From assembly GCA_015501075.1 (NCBI GenBank), contig JADNYJ010000047.1:124001-188000 (forward strand): a DNA stretch of 64,000 nt. The letters run 5' to 3'. Positions 44,493-55,786 of this stretch are shown piece after piece. Source of the DNA: Gymnopilus junonius. Its lineage: Eukaryota; Basidiomycota; Agaricomycetes; Agaricales; Galerinaceae. A model generated the notes under the pieces. It did not search any database. It saw nothing but the letters and a program-made list of their open reading frames with translations, and was not told the origin of the DNA. Numbering within the stretch: position 1 is the first letter of the stretch; the number at the start of each line of letters is the position of its first letter. The translations under genes were made by a program, and so were the position numbers.

Positions 44493-47034
44493 TCAACGAG
44501 ATCTCCCTTTCGTCACAGCGTCCCCAAACCATTTCTTGGTAGCTTCAAAACTCACTTTCGCAGCTTCCACTCCATCGAGAGGATGACTCTCGCCCTCGAA
44601 TACAAGCATGTCTACTTTCAGCTCATCAGCCTGTCCCTTGTTCCTCAAGGCAAATCTCGCTTTCAGAGCATGGTAATAATCGATTCCTTGCGTAGGCGCT
44701 ACTCTCCTATCCGCTGCGCCGATGAGAAGGAGAACGGGTATGCAGACATTGTCGACAAACGAGATTGGAGATGCTTCGTAGAGGATCTTGTATGTCTCTG
44801 GAAGAACTATAGGTGGTAAATCGTCGGTGGTGTTTGCATCAGTTGCTGATGACGAAGAATTTGAAGGGGACGAGGACAGGGGATATGGCAATGCGAATTC
44901 AGAAAAATACCAGTCGCGAATGTCACTCGTGGATATCTCGCCAACTGAAATGACAGGATTGCGCATTATGGCGGCAGAGAATAACTTTGGGAATTGGCCT
45001 ATCACTGAAATCCATGTTTTCAATATTTGGCTGCAGGCCACAAAGAGGCACGAAGAAAATGTTCAGAACTTACAATGCGCTGTCAAGAAACCGCCATGAC
45101 TTCCGCCTGTGATTAGCTGTAATCCGGGACCTTCCCTGGAAACTCCAATTGAAACAAGGTGCCGTGCAGAGGCAATACAGTCCTGAACGTCAAGCTGTCC
45201 GCATTTGCCCACCAACCCTTGTAAAAATGTGTCACCAAATCCTGGTGAGCCGGTATAGTTTGGCAAAGAAAGGGTATCTAGAATCAAAGTTAAAAAGGTC
45301 CAAAGTGATGAGTGCACTTGGAAGAAGACTTACAACCTGCAAGTACTAGAGCCGTAGTTGTTGGTGAAAAGGCAGTAGTGGTGACGCCGTGCGGTCCTCC
45401 ATGAGGTGACGTGATACATGGCGGTACAGAGTCACCGGTGTTGCTCTTTCCTTGGATAAGGATCGTCTCTACTGGATGACGTCCTGGAATGGGGATTATC
45501 TTCGTTGTAATACTCGCCAGTGCAGCCCTGACTGCACAAAAGGTCAAAAAAAATCAAAATGCTATTGAAAGAAAACTGACAGGATTCTGGCAAGGCAGGT
45601 TTATCAAGTGATCGCCACGATAAGGATTCGTCCTCGTTGAATTGACCTAGCATAATTTCATATGGAACGGATGGAGAACTACGACTGCAAATAATGCGTC
45701 GATAACCGTCAGTAGCTAGAACCGACCAGCTATATAAGTCACTATCGTCATTCGAGATCGGTGTGAGATTCTTGACTTTGCCGTCGGCGCCAGAGATCTG
45801 CAAAACGGTTGAGCGAGAACCCCAGAAAGAGTGTACGACTATTGAAGAGCTCGTTGGAAGAAGAATAGAAGGAGAAGTTGGGAGGCCGTATGATGGATAG
45901 AGTCCAGGAAAACCATCTGGTTGTGGAGTGTCGACTACTCCAACGAGTGGTTCGTGATTGGGTGGAACATCCAATGAGGTGGAAAAGTCGGAAGAAATAT
46001 CTAATGAAAATAAGCTAGATGTCCCAAGATGTGGGCCGCCAGTTTTGTCTGCCAACCAAACCAAAGAAGATTTTTTGCTTCCAACTTGTTTTAGAATACG
46101 CGGCGAACGACAAGACAGGTGAGGAGGACTGAGCTTCTGGGGTTTGACGTCAAGTTTGGCCAGAGGTTTCTTCGTTTCTTCATTGGGAATGACAACAGAG
46201 ATGTATAACTGCCAGATGCCAATAGGTCTATTGTAACATCCCTTGGGCCCAAGTATGCGATCGTCGACTGTGAATTCATAGCCAGTCGCGTAAACAATGC
46301 GTTCCGAGTTTGGGGAGAAGACAGCTTGACCGAACCTGATATTGTTAGCTGCTTCGGCGTTGAGTTGGACAAGGGATTTCTTGCCGTCAGTTTGCCAACT
46401 GAATAGGAAAAGAGTGGGCCTGCGCTTTCCCCCTAGACCTTCTCCGAAATCGGGATTGAATCGGAATTTCTCAAATGGATCGTCGGATTCTGGGGCTTTG
46501 CCTTCTGCAGTGTATAAGATGGCTGCTTCTGACGGAGCAAATGAGAGGGATCCAAGGTATTCTATGGTTCGCCATAGATTGTTGGCATGAAGCGGGTAGA
46601 AGAGAAGCACGCGTGAACATACCGTCAGCGTAGAAATCCCCGTGGTAATCTGTTACCTCCATGGAAGCTTCCAGTAAACCGTTACTCCAAATTTCAATAA
46701 ATCTCGACCCTCCAGGTCTGCTTCGCAAAACTGCTCTTCGTTTTGTGGAGGGAGACACTAGCTGGACAACGGGATCAACTTCTTGGAGAGGTGTAACTGT
46801 TGGAATGGATGAGGCCTCCGAGGAGAAAACTATCGACCTGGAGACCGTTCTCTTGGAATTGCGGATATGATCTCTGAGAGAGTAGGATACTTCGACAGTG
46901 GCTGAACCATCAGGGTCTGAGAAAGAAAAGAGAGTTAATCAAATGAGTAAAATCGTATAGAGAAATGGATCACCGTGACGGGTTATGAACTGGGCTGAAG
47001 TTGGAAGAGGTATCTCTGCCAATTGAGTATACAT
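44493..47034 (-). CDS. Acylaminoacyl-peptidase (S9 prolyl-oligopeptidase family)
   Basis: Cytosolic serine peptidase that releases N-acylated residues from short peptides. Exons (complement): 46974-47034, 46623-46916, 45581-46561, 45334-45531, 45074-45277, 44493-45004. Sum 2250 nt, 749 residues, in frame. The N-terminal two thirds form the beta-propeller. The alpha/beta-hydrolase part starts about ITSPHGGPHGVTTTAFSPTT. Nucleophile Ser in TGGSHGGFLTAH; Asp in LLIGAADRRVAPTQG; His in FEGESHPLDGVEAAK. No signal peptide. A Ser/Asn-rich insertion (PYPLSSSPSNSSSSATDANT) sits between nucleophile and Asp, probably a surface loop. The ATG at 47034 begins MYTQLAEIPLPTSAQF, the usual start region of the family. 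Confidence 0.94.
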
Positions 47035-47244
47035 TGTTTATTTCCTGTGTCTTTCGAACTAGAGCTACACACTTTGTGTGAGATGACAGTGGAGAGAAGA
47101 AGGGGTCATCTATGATCTTATCTTATCACCCTCTTTCCTGTCGTCCTCTGCGCTTCTTGATCGTGATCATCATGGCTTACTGAGCGTAGCTTCGGACAAT
47201 AATGCAGCGAACAGGACTCTATCCACATAGCTTACTTCTTGAAC

Positions 47245-47414
47245 ATGGCAAAGAAAGTGACCATTGTCGGGGGCCATGGAAATGTCTGTACCAACACCTG
47301 TGTAGTGCTTACTCCAGGGAAGATGCTGCAGGATTGGCAATTGACATGGTGGAAGGAGATACACCACTCGAAGAGGGCCTAAGTGCAGTCATTAAAAGTG
47401 AAATGGTACAATGA
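47245..47414 (+). pseudogene. Internally deleted copy of the adjacent NAD(P)-binding reductase
   Basis: Starts like exon 1 of the neighbour (MAKKVTIVGGHGN versus MSKKVIIVGGHGN), continues into what is intron 1 in the neighbour (GTCTGTAC), then jumps to the neighbour's exon 4 end (EDAAGLAIDMVEGDTPLEEG versus EDAAGLAIDFVGGDTPIEEG) and stops. All of exons 2-3 is missing and the remaining junction is out of phase. The upstream 60 bp also resemble the neighbour's upstream region (GCTTACTGAGC shared), so promoter and gene were duplicated together. Confidence 0.8.
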
Positions 47415-47816
47415 AAACGATTAAGTTGAATATTTCCAGGAGGAAGATTTCAACGTGGATTCCAATATAATTATAATGCGGCACCGGTGAGAGGACGTCG
47501 ACAAGCGAGCTGCTGAGATATGGATGGACAAATGCTCGCGTGAATTGAAATTTCAAATGTGAATGTTGGACGGAATATCAGGGCAATTTGTTTTCATACG
47601 CCAGATATCGAGAGGGTTATACACCAATGGACTGGAGGCATTCCTGTACTAGGTAGTACCGCTCAGGTTATCTTATCTTATCGCGTCCCATGGCTGTTTC
47701 CCCGGTGTCGTCATCAAGCTTCTTCAGTGCTTACTGAGCTACGCTCTGCTTACGAGGAAGCCCGGCTTCGTTCGGTACCAACTCTACTCGAGACTCTCAT
47801 CATAAATTTGTTCAGT
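47415..47816. other. Intergenic stretch
   Basis: Between the deleted copy and the intact reductase. No gene seen. The last 60 bp match sequence upstream of the deleted copy, marking the edge of the duplication. Confidence 0.4.
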
Positions 47817-48712
47817 ATGTCGAAGAAAGTGATCATTGTCGGGGGACATGGAAATGTCTGTACTGATTCCTCTGCCGCAAAAGATGGGGGCTAACAGCTA
47901 TTATTCAGGTCTCCTTACGCCTTGCAAAGCTCTTGGGGTCAAAACACTCCGTAACCTCCATCATCAGGGATCCCGCCCAAGAACAGGACATTAAGGATGC
48001 CTCCGCAACGCCTCTCGTACTCTCACTAGAGAACGACCCACCTTCCGAGTTCAGCCAGGCATTCAAGGGGCAAGATGTTGTCTACTTCTCTGCAGGAGCT
48101 GGCGGGAAGGGCGGGGAGGAGAGAACCAAAAAAGTCGACTATGAAGGTGCTGTAAAGACGTTTGATGCTATTGAAGGTGTTGAGGGCCCGAAGCCGAGGT
48201 TGATACTGGTGTCTGCCATTGACATTCGCGATCCAGAGAAGATACCCGCTCATTACGTGAGTAGTTCGTGCAAATTTTGAATGCAAGTAAAGATGTCTGA
48301 CTTGCCGATGCTACAGACTGAAGAGGATAAAGCCATATCTGAACGTGTCAGGAAAGCCATACCCTTTTACATGCAGTGGAAATACGAAGCCGACAAGAAT
48401 CTGGTCAAGCGCACCGCATTCAAATGGACTATCCTCAGGCCTGGAGGATTGACCAACGAACCCGGTAAAGGCACGGCCGACATTGGTAGAACCCATATCA
48501 CAAAGACTATTTCGGTGAGTGGACACCTGATGTGGATGAATTGTTTAGAATTTATTTTTTCGTAGAGAGACGATGTCGCGAAAGCTCTGGCTCTCTTGGT
48601 CGATAGAGAAGACGCTGCTGGCTTGGCAATTGACTTTGTAGGAGGTGATACCCCAATTGAAGAAGGCCTGGATGCATTCGTCAAAAAAGGAGAGACTGAC
48701 TTTCTTGGATGA
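47817..48712 (+). CDS. Atypical short-chain NAD(P)-binding reductase (NmrA/YwnB-like)
   Basis: Four exons (47817-47855, 47909-48256, 48317-48514, 48566-48712) give 243 residues in frame. The nucleotide-binding glycine motif is at the extreme N-terminus (VIIVGGHGNVSLRLAKLLG), of the GxxGxxG atypical-SDR form. Later motifs are RLILVSAIDIRD, YMQWKYEADKNLVKRTAFKW (with the YxxxK-like pair shifted) and WTILRPGGLTNEPGKG. This matches NAD(P)-binding domain proteins related to NmrA and bacterial YwnB. Substrate unknown. No signal peptide. The C-terminus is DTPIEEGLDAFVKKGETDF. It has a partial, deleted duplicate 400 bp upstream. Confidence 0.88.
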
Positions 48713-49598
48713 AAACCTGGTTGTGAAGTACACTTTCAATTCAAGATTCAAATGTATAAATTGTCGCCTACTTGCACGCGAAACGCAATGGTATGGCCAG
48801 CTTTGGTTCAAACGAGGCAGCTCCTGTGTGAAAGCCGTAACGTTTTCGCGATAGGCTGCTGTCATTGTTGAAGCAAAAAAAAATGGTGGCATGAAGATAA
48901 CATGAGACCTATCGCAGCCGAATGATGCAAACCAACCTATGCCATGCGGTTGGGATAATAACCAATTTTATGGGAGCCAACCGTCTAACTATGATAAGTA
49001 TACTTTTAGTCTCCTATGACCGCACAATGATGGGCTGCAGAAATGACTCACCTTGAGTTTGGATAGCACCTACGCATACATCCTTAGGCCCTGGGGAAGA
49101 ATGGGAGGTATGGCCTCGTTTTCTGTTGGCAATGTGAGGCGTTGAGGTTCGTCCATAGTATACCATCGCCTTTCACGACTCGAATTTATTCTACCAACGA
49201 GGTGTCTATATAAAAGGAGATCCTTCCATATACTTAATCGTGACTTGTCGCTATATCGTAGAATATGGCAATTGGTTTTCGGAGGTATTTGGACTAAGTA
49301 AAGTACATAAGCGTGATGATAATAGCCAAGGAGTAAACGTATTTTGAATAGTCAATACCGGTGACCATAGATTTGTATTGAAATCCCGCTAGCTTCAACC
49401 GCATCCATCAGTACCACATAATTATAACAAGACCCAAAGACAATTTGAGAAATAGCATTTGTTTTGTCCTTGGCCCGCCGCCACGGAGGGTGATGGTGGT
49501 GTGTGGCCAACGGGAGTTTGCTTTTTGTTTTGATCGTCTCTTCTTTCTTAACCACCACATAACACTTTGCTCTGCTTTGGTCGTCGTCCAAGGGTTAA
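48713..49598. other. Intergenic region
   Basis: About 0.9 kb between two plus-strand genes. No open frame with domain support. It should hold the reductase 3' end and the karyopherin promoter. Confidence 0.45.
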
Positions 49599-52500
49599 AT
49601 GGCCAGCCCTGCTTTCCTACCCTCCCTATCGCAGTATGACATTGAGCACGCCGCGCAAGTCAGTCAGCTCCTAGCACGACCATCCCTGTCATCGTCTCAC
49701 AACGTTGTTGTCTCGGTCAGTTAATCCAGCAAGCTTACGGCCTGTCGACGGTGACCGTAACACCGGAAGAGCTTAAACGGCTTCAGCAAGATCTTTTCGA
49801 AATACAGAAGCGACCCGAAGCCTGGGGCTTGGTCATTCCGCTTTTGAATTATCAAGATCAAAATGTGCAGTTTTTTGGCGCTCATACCGCACAGGTGAAG
49901 ATCGCAAGAGACTGGTATGTCAATCAATACGCGTCTGCTTCTCAGAAATTCGTGCTGACTTCAGATTCTTTTCAAAGGGAAATGTTTCCTGCCGACCATG
50001 TTGAAGATCTACGTGATCTTATGGTTCAATTGACGGCCCATTCTATTGCGATAGGACGTAGCAAGTTCATCCTTCGCAAGCTTTTCGTCGCTGTACGCCT
50101 CCTCTCCAAAGCTGTGTTTTGACATATCTTCCAATTTCTCGTCTTCTTTTCCTTGCCCATTCAGCTTACTTCGTTGGCCCTCAAGCTTGCTCCTGGACAC
50201 CCATCACGCTGGCCTGACTGGATCATCTCATGCATCTCTGCGTTTTCGTCTCAGGGTGCTTCCTCGGAGCATATTCATGATTTTCTGTCCATAGTTGCGG
50301 AGGAAGTGGCCAATGCTGATCTTCTGGGATCGAGTAAGTACGTCATTGTCTCTTCAATATTTTGTCGGCCTGCACTTAACGTTAACTTTTGTATTCTTAG
50401 GGTGCAAATGCAACAAATGATTACAGATGCATCGCCAATGGTGGCACAAGCTATCACAGCTACCGCCACTCAGCCCCTTGGCACAGCACCTACAAACCAA
50501 TATCTCTCCGCCCTCCGATGTCTTCAGGCATGGCTCAGTTTTCTAAGGGCTGAGTGAGTCCTTCCCTCTGCTCATTACAATTGAGACGATCGTGACTTGC
50601 CTCTAGTACTCTAACACCTCTCATTCCTCTTTTAATCAACCTTCTAGACCCCAACTTTCCCGACGATACTATCTTTGTTGCAGCTTCCGATGCCTTGCAA
50701 GAAGTAACGACCAAATCACCGCTCTCTGAAGGTGCTGGTACGAAAACGTTAACTGAGCCTCTTCTGTTATGGATAGAAAGGACTGGAAACAGGATAATGG
50801 AATCAACCTTAGCCAGTGGCGACGTTTCGCCCATCTCACATTCGCTATGCAAATTGCTGGTAGCACTGGGTGACCATTCCACTGGATACATGGCAACTTA
50901 CATTTCATCGTCCATGCACGTCTCTATCGACACGGTGACACCCTCTCCAACGAAAGGAAGTTTAATTCAAAATTTCCTCAGGCTATTATTAGCATACACT
51001 GGTTTGCCTGGATATTATGGTGTCGATGAGGAAGAGAGCGAGATGACATTAGGGTTTTGGTACTCGTTGCAAGAGGCCTTGTGGAGCACCGACTTCTTCA
51101 TCGAAGAAGGTGCAGATGACCGGTCGCCTGCGCCGCCGGACACGGACGAGGGAGGCGAGGCCAAGCAGGTGTTGATGGCAAAGGCAGTTTTCAGTGAACT
51201 TGTAAAGGTTTTGCGGAGAAAAGTCGCGTTCCTCCCTCTGGAAGTGGTTGGTCAAGAGGTCCGTGTTCTAACATGGTCGCATTAAACATGTTCTGATTGT
51301 TTTGGCTTCAGACCAAGTAGAAAAGTTCCAGGTGTCAGCACCGTCTTCGTTTACTCTTGGAACGCCCAAGCTCATGTTGTGTTTCTGTTCATAGGTACCG
51401 ACGAGACGTTGGTGATACATTGATCAATGCGTATGTCCCCATCCTCCTGCTTTTGGTCTCGTAGCTGATTTTGTTCGCAGATATTATGTCCTTCGGGACG
51501 ACATGCTAGGATTCTACGTGAATGACATTGCTGAACGCCTAACGGCGATGCAGGAGAGTGATGGCTGGCAGGTGTGTCAGCTTACTATAGTAGGCGATCG
51601 AGGTGCTCATGGAAATTTCTCCTCAGGAAATCGAAGCTACATTGCACTGTATCATGTCAGTGCAGGAAGCAGTTGACATGGATAATGCTCCGCACTTGGA
51701 TCGACTCTTCAGCCCGGCGATCTTTGGACGACTGCCCAATTCAGGTAGAGCGAGGGTCAGAAGAACTGCTTTAGGTGTCATTGGTGTGTCTCTACAGTGT
51801 CCACATGCAATGAAAACTCGTCCAGGCTCATATTGTTCCCAGGTTCTTATTCATCGTGGTTCGCAAGTCAACCTTCATCAACGCCTTCCGAATCGAACCT
51901 GCTCCTAACTGTTCTCGGATATGTTGTGTCGGCTCTGCCAGATCCATCTCTCAGTTTGTCAGCCGCTACCCGCTCTGCGGAATTTATGTGAAGCCAATCG
52001 GAAAGCGTTGGCACCGCATATAGGCGCGTTTGGCGAGCTGCATGCTGCGTTGAACACTATCCCTGTAGGTCTTTTTTGCAAGATATTTTGGTTTGTTGTT
52101 AAGCTGTTGTTAAATTCAGGATGCAGAGAGGGGCAAAGTATTACAATCTATAGCGAGTGTTATTCAAGCTATGCCTCCAGCAGACGAGATTCCCGTAATT
52201 GAGGTACGATTTAAGGCGAATACCTTTTGTTTCTTGTCATTGACTGCATCTTCGGTAGGCTATTGTGAATCCGATTGTGCAGAAACTTTATGAAGCCATT
52301 CAAACAGCATCCGCCGTTCGCACCTTTTGCATTTGCCACCCTTGATCTCTTGTGACTTTTTATGTGCCTAGCTTCCAGATGATGCCCGCGCAGCGACCAT
52401 CCTGCACTTGGAAACCCTTTCAGGCGTCGCCAAAGGTCTCACAAGAACAGTTGAAGGCATGACTATCCTGGAAGATGAAAGCGACCCCCGGTTCCAAGCT

Positions 52501-53814
52501 GAGGTTGAGGCTATCAAGGTGGCGCGGGAGGACGTCAGAGCGGTGAAGCTAAGAGAGAACATCTTTGCTGCTATCAGAGGCGTCGTCGAACTGTGGTCAA
52601 CAGATGCTACAGTAGGAAATGTATGTGTATTTCGTGTCCTTTCCTCTTGGCAATGCGATTTGATACCTTTAAATTGCAGGCTCTGAGCGATCTTTTCAAA
52701 TCCATCACATCACTACCAATGGACACCACCTTGATCTCCCTTCCTGCTGGACCGCTTCTCGAGCTTGTCTGCATTGCAGCGCAACGGCAATTAACAGCGA
52801 CATGGTTGTCGCTTGCACATATTCTGATTGCACAGCTGAACCCACCACCGTTTTCTCTGGAAGTCAAGAATGGGCCATCTCCAGAAGCAGAAATGATTGT
52901 GCGAAATTTGTTACCGGTTCTAATGGAGCATGGATTGGCTTCGTTGGGCGTTGCTGGTTTCGATGGCGAATGTATGCTCCTTGGTTGTTCTCGTGTACAA
53001 TTATTGACCGTTTTGGTATCAGAATCCGGATATCGTCCAAGAATTCTTTGGGTGTGTGGAGAAGGTGAGCTAGTCGTATCTTCCTCTTTCTTTTGTTTTT
53101 ATCATTGATCTTTCTTTTTCTAGGCTGCCCAGGATTTCACGGACGCTTTTTATACTATGCCACGAGGACTTTTCGATGCCTTGATACAGTGCGCAATCTC
53201 TGCTCTGGCCCTTCAAGAAAGATACTCGCTGGTGTCTGCTTGTCAGTTCCTTGTACGTGACTTTCCATGTTTCTAAGCATTGACACCAAGTTTAAGGCAT
53301 GGACACAGATCTCGCTCATTCATCGATCATCAATCAAAGACGAACTTCGAGCTCATAAAACTGCTTTCATGTCAACACACGGTCGTTCCATTATGCGAGC
53401 TACTCTAGAGGGTTTCGCTGCTGTTGCTCCCAGAAGTGTTGTTCCCAATCTTGTCGAATTATTGAGTGCACTTTTAACTCGAGCAAGTGGCGCTGATGGT
53501 GGGCCTGGGGGCGGGGCTTCGCAGTGGATGAAGGACGTCTTGCTGTCTGTCAGTTACTAATCTGAGCTCATTGTCGAACGCATATACTGACGTTTCATCA
53601 GGATAATTTCATAGCCAGTAAAGCTACTCCTGAAGCCAAGACGAAATTTATCAAGACGGTTGCTGGGTGTGTTCTTTGGATTCTATGGAAGGGTGCTATG
53701 CTGATTGGCTTGGTAACCAGATCTCGCTCTCTGAAGAAGACCCGGGAAGCTGCACAACAGTTTACTCTGATTGCAAGAGGCTTAGAAGGGTCTACTTTGG
53801 GTACACAACGATGA
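49599..53814 (+). CDS. Karyopherin-beta nuclear transport receptor (TNPO3/IPO13/Kap111-like)
   Basis: HEAT-repeat receptor that carries proteins across the nuclear pore with Ran. About 20 exons, from 49599-49658 and 49721-49914 to 53602-53666 and 53721-53814. The N-terminal importin-beta domain reads EAWGLVIPLLNYQDQNVQFF and GAHTAQVKIARDW. Further helical repeats include DTLTPLIPLLINLLDPNFPD and YYVLRDDMLGFYVNDIAERL. The C-terminal part reads DFTDAFYTMPRGLFDALIQC and ALALQERYSLVSACQFL. Exon 51312-51333 is 22 nt. Exon 51843-52064 changes frame at CCC near 51967 (SAAT to LRNLCEANRKALAPHIGAF). The total is one base too many, so an extra C is likely. The donor near 52950 (GTTGCT) is weak but keeps phase. 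Expected 1035 residues. The exact cargo class (SR proteins versus others) is not decided here. Confidence 0.88.
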
Positions 53815-54439
53815 CGATGTAAAGATTGTATGCTAGATAAAATTGTACTATTAACTCTTTTGATATAGAGCAGCAAAGTCCAACGAAGTTCTGTAAGGAA
53901 TAGATACAGAATCTCGGTTATCTGCCCCTGAGTCCCTAGATTTGCCTAACTGGCTCTGCCTGGGTATACCTTGTAAGCTACCACTTTAGTGAATCTGAAG
54001 ATTTCGAACGAGGTGAGCGCATTGCAACTATCAGCATTTTGACTTTCCATGCTCACAAACTTTGTATAAACAGGCCAATGAAATATACTACAGCGTCGTT
54101 CGTATTATCAACGAGCTCATTAGCATAGCGACTGTCCTATATCATACCTGGTGCTCGTGTTATCTTCTGTCCAGCCTTTCATTTCATTAGGCCCTGATCA
54201 GCTCCCTTCTGGCCGCAGCTGGAATTAAGGTTGTAGAGTAGCCACCATCAGTTGCATCTGACCAAGGAAACTTTGGAAAATGCAGGAACGCCGAAACGAA
54301 GGCTAACGAGGGTCTTATCAATGTCAACATAGGGGCTAGGTCCAACTGACTATTTTGTTTTGATGGCGCATTTGTGCCAAACATCCCGACCTCGCCAGGC
54401 GGGCTTTTTCCCCCTTAAATTTGCGTGCCATCCTCAGAG
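53815..54439. other. Intergenic region
   Basis: About 0.6 kb between two plus-strand genes, with no supportable frame. Confidence 0.45.
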
Positions 54440-54881
54440 ATGCCCATGGACTTTCAAATTGAGCCAACAATTGTTGTCAACGGCTTCGTCTTTTGCCTTC
54501 GACACGGGGATGAACTTTGCCATAAATGTACTTACGATCATCGATTCACCAATAATTACGTGTTGCAAGACAAGCTGCCGGAGGATTTTAATGAAAACGG
54601 TGATTACAACTTTGAGGTTCGTCTCCCTCCTCGCCAACTCTTGACACTGAATATATTTGGTGAACTAGTATCGCGACCCATTTAACGCCTACGCTCTCGG
54701 AGCCGCGCATGTCCCAGGTCGTGGCGACGAAGACTCTTACAAATGCACCAAGCATGATAAGATCAATTGTGAAGCCTGCTTTGACTGGCTTGCTTTTGTG
54801 AAGCAACAGGCGAAGGAAGCTGAAGATCGGGCTGCCTGGTTGAAGAAGAGGAAGAAATATTTCGATAAGCGGGACGAGTGA
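54440..54881 (+). CDS. Small protein with two C-x2-H-x4-C-x2-C motifs
   Basis: Two exons (54440-54616, 54669-54881) give 129 residues in frame. The start is chosen at the first ATG in the open frame; a second ATG two codons later is possible. The sequence has two equally spaced Cys/His sets: CLRHGDELCHKC (residues about 19-30) and CTKHDKINCEAC (residues about 84-95), each C-x2-H-x4-C-x2-C. The spacing suggests two zinc-binding knuckles or one interleaved zinc domain. Between them lies YRDPFNAYALGAAHVPG. The C-terminus is a charged helix (KQQAKEAEDRAAWLKKRKKY). No signal peptide or membrane segment. I do not recognise a named family; a MYND-like or other zinc-binding adaptor role is only a guess. 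Confidence 0.8.
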
Positions 54882-55786
54882 GGCTGCATAAGACTGTATA
54901 ATGGGCTTTTTCTTTTTCTTTTTTTGCATTTGTATTGCATATGGTGCGTGCCTATTCTAACGTTGAAAGTCAAAAAAGACCTATTTCATTTACTAGGATT
55001 TGGAGTTGATACCCCCACTCAATAGTGATTTGGACAGCAGTGTAACATTGGTATATATGATCATTTTGGACGGTTAAAGACAGCACTTCAAGTTATTTTC
55101 GGACTGCATATACTTATTCTGATCCGGATCCGAGGCTACGAATCTTGTAGACTATGGCTGCTTGGGGTCGAATACACGAGCAGGTCGTGTAATAGTCGAC
55201 GGACGTCCCCACTCGCGTTGAGTGCTTGCCCCGGCTCGCGGTCGGCCCGATCTGATAGATATGCCAAGCACCGACAAAGCTGGTTTCAACTCTTTAGACT
55301 TTCCTGGTGAACTATCGTCATTTCAAGTTTGCAAAAGGCCTCGGTAAGGACGATTTGCGCTGGGCATCCTAGTACCCCTGTTGATATGCGCATATTTCTA
55401 GGGTCCATGCTTATCTCTACGCGACTCTGATACATCTTTCTGCAGCTGACGCCATACTTATCTTGGATTCAGCACCCATAGCGAAGTCTCGTGCCCTGGG
55501 AGTTCAGATTTGAGCCAAACCTTCCGTTTTTCAATTCTCTACCCGCTTCGCACGCCTGACAGAGCTTATTTTCGGAATCTCCCAGTCCCGTGTACAGGTT
55601 AGAAAGAAGTGCCAAAGCTGAGATTTGCCCATGCGAGGCATGTTATCTGGAGCTTGGCGAGATCCACTTATCGCCCTATGGAAAGCATGGAGAGCCGGTG
55701 CGTATTTATACCTCTATTTATATGGCGCCTACAATCTGACAGTTTGAGTGATAGCTCCCTCCAATCCCTATCTCCCTCTGAGCACA
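54882..55786. other. Upstream region of the permease
   Basis: About 0.9 kb without a gene. A T-rich run follows the small Cys/His gene (54904-54926). TGATAG, matching the fungal HGATAR GATA-factor site, occurs at 55253 and again at 55749, 38 bp before the permease ATG. Such hexamers are common by chance. Confidence 0.35.

Noticed and set aside
54434..54929. Minus-strand frames of 67 and 113 codons
   Set aside because: Antisense to the small Cys/His gene, whose two-exon model with spaced Cys/His sets is better supported.
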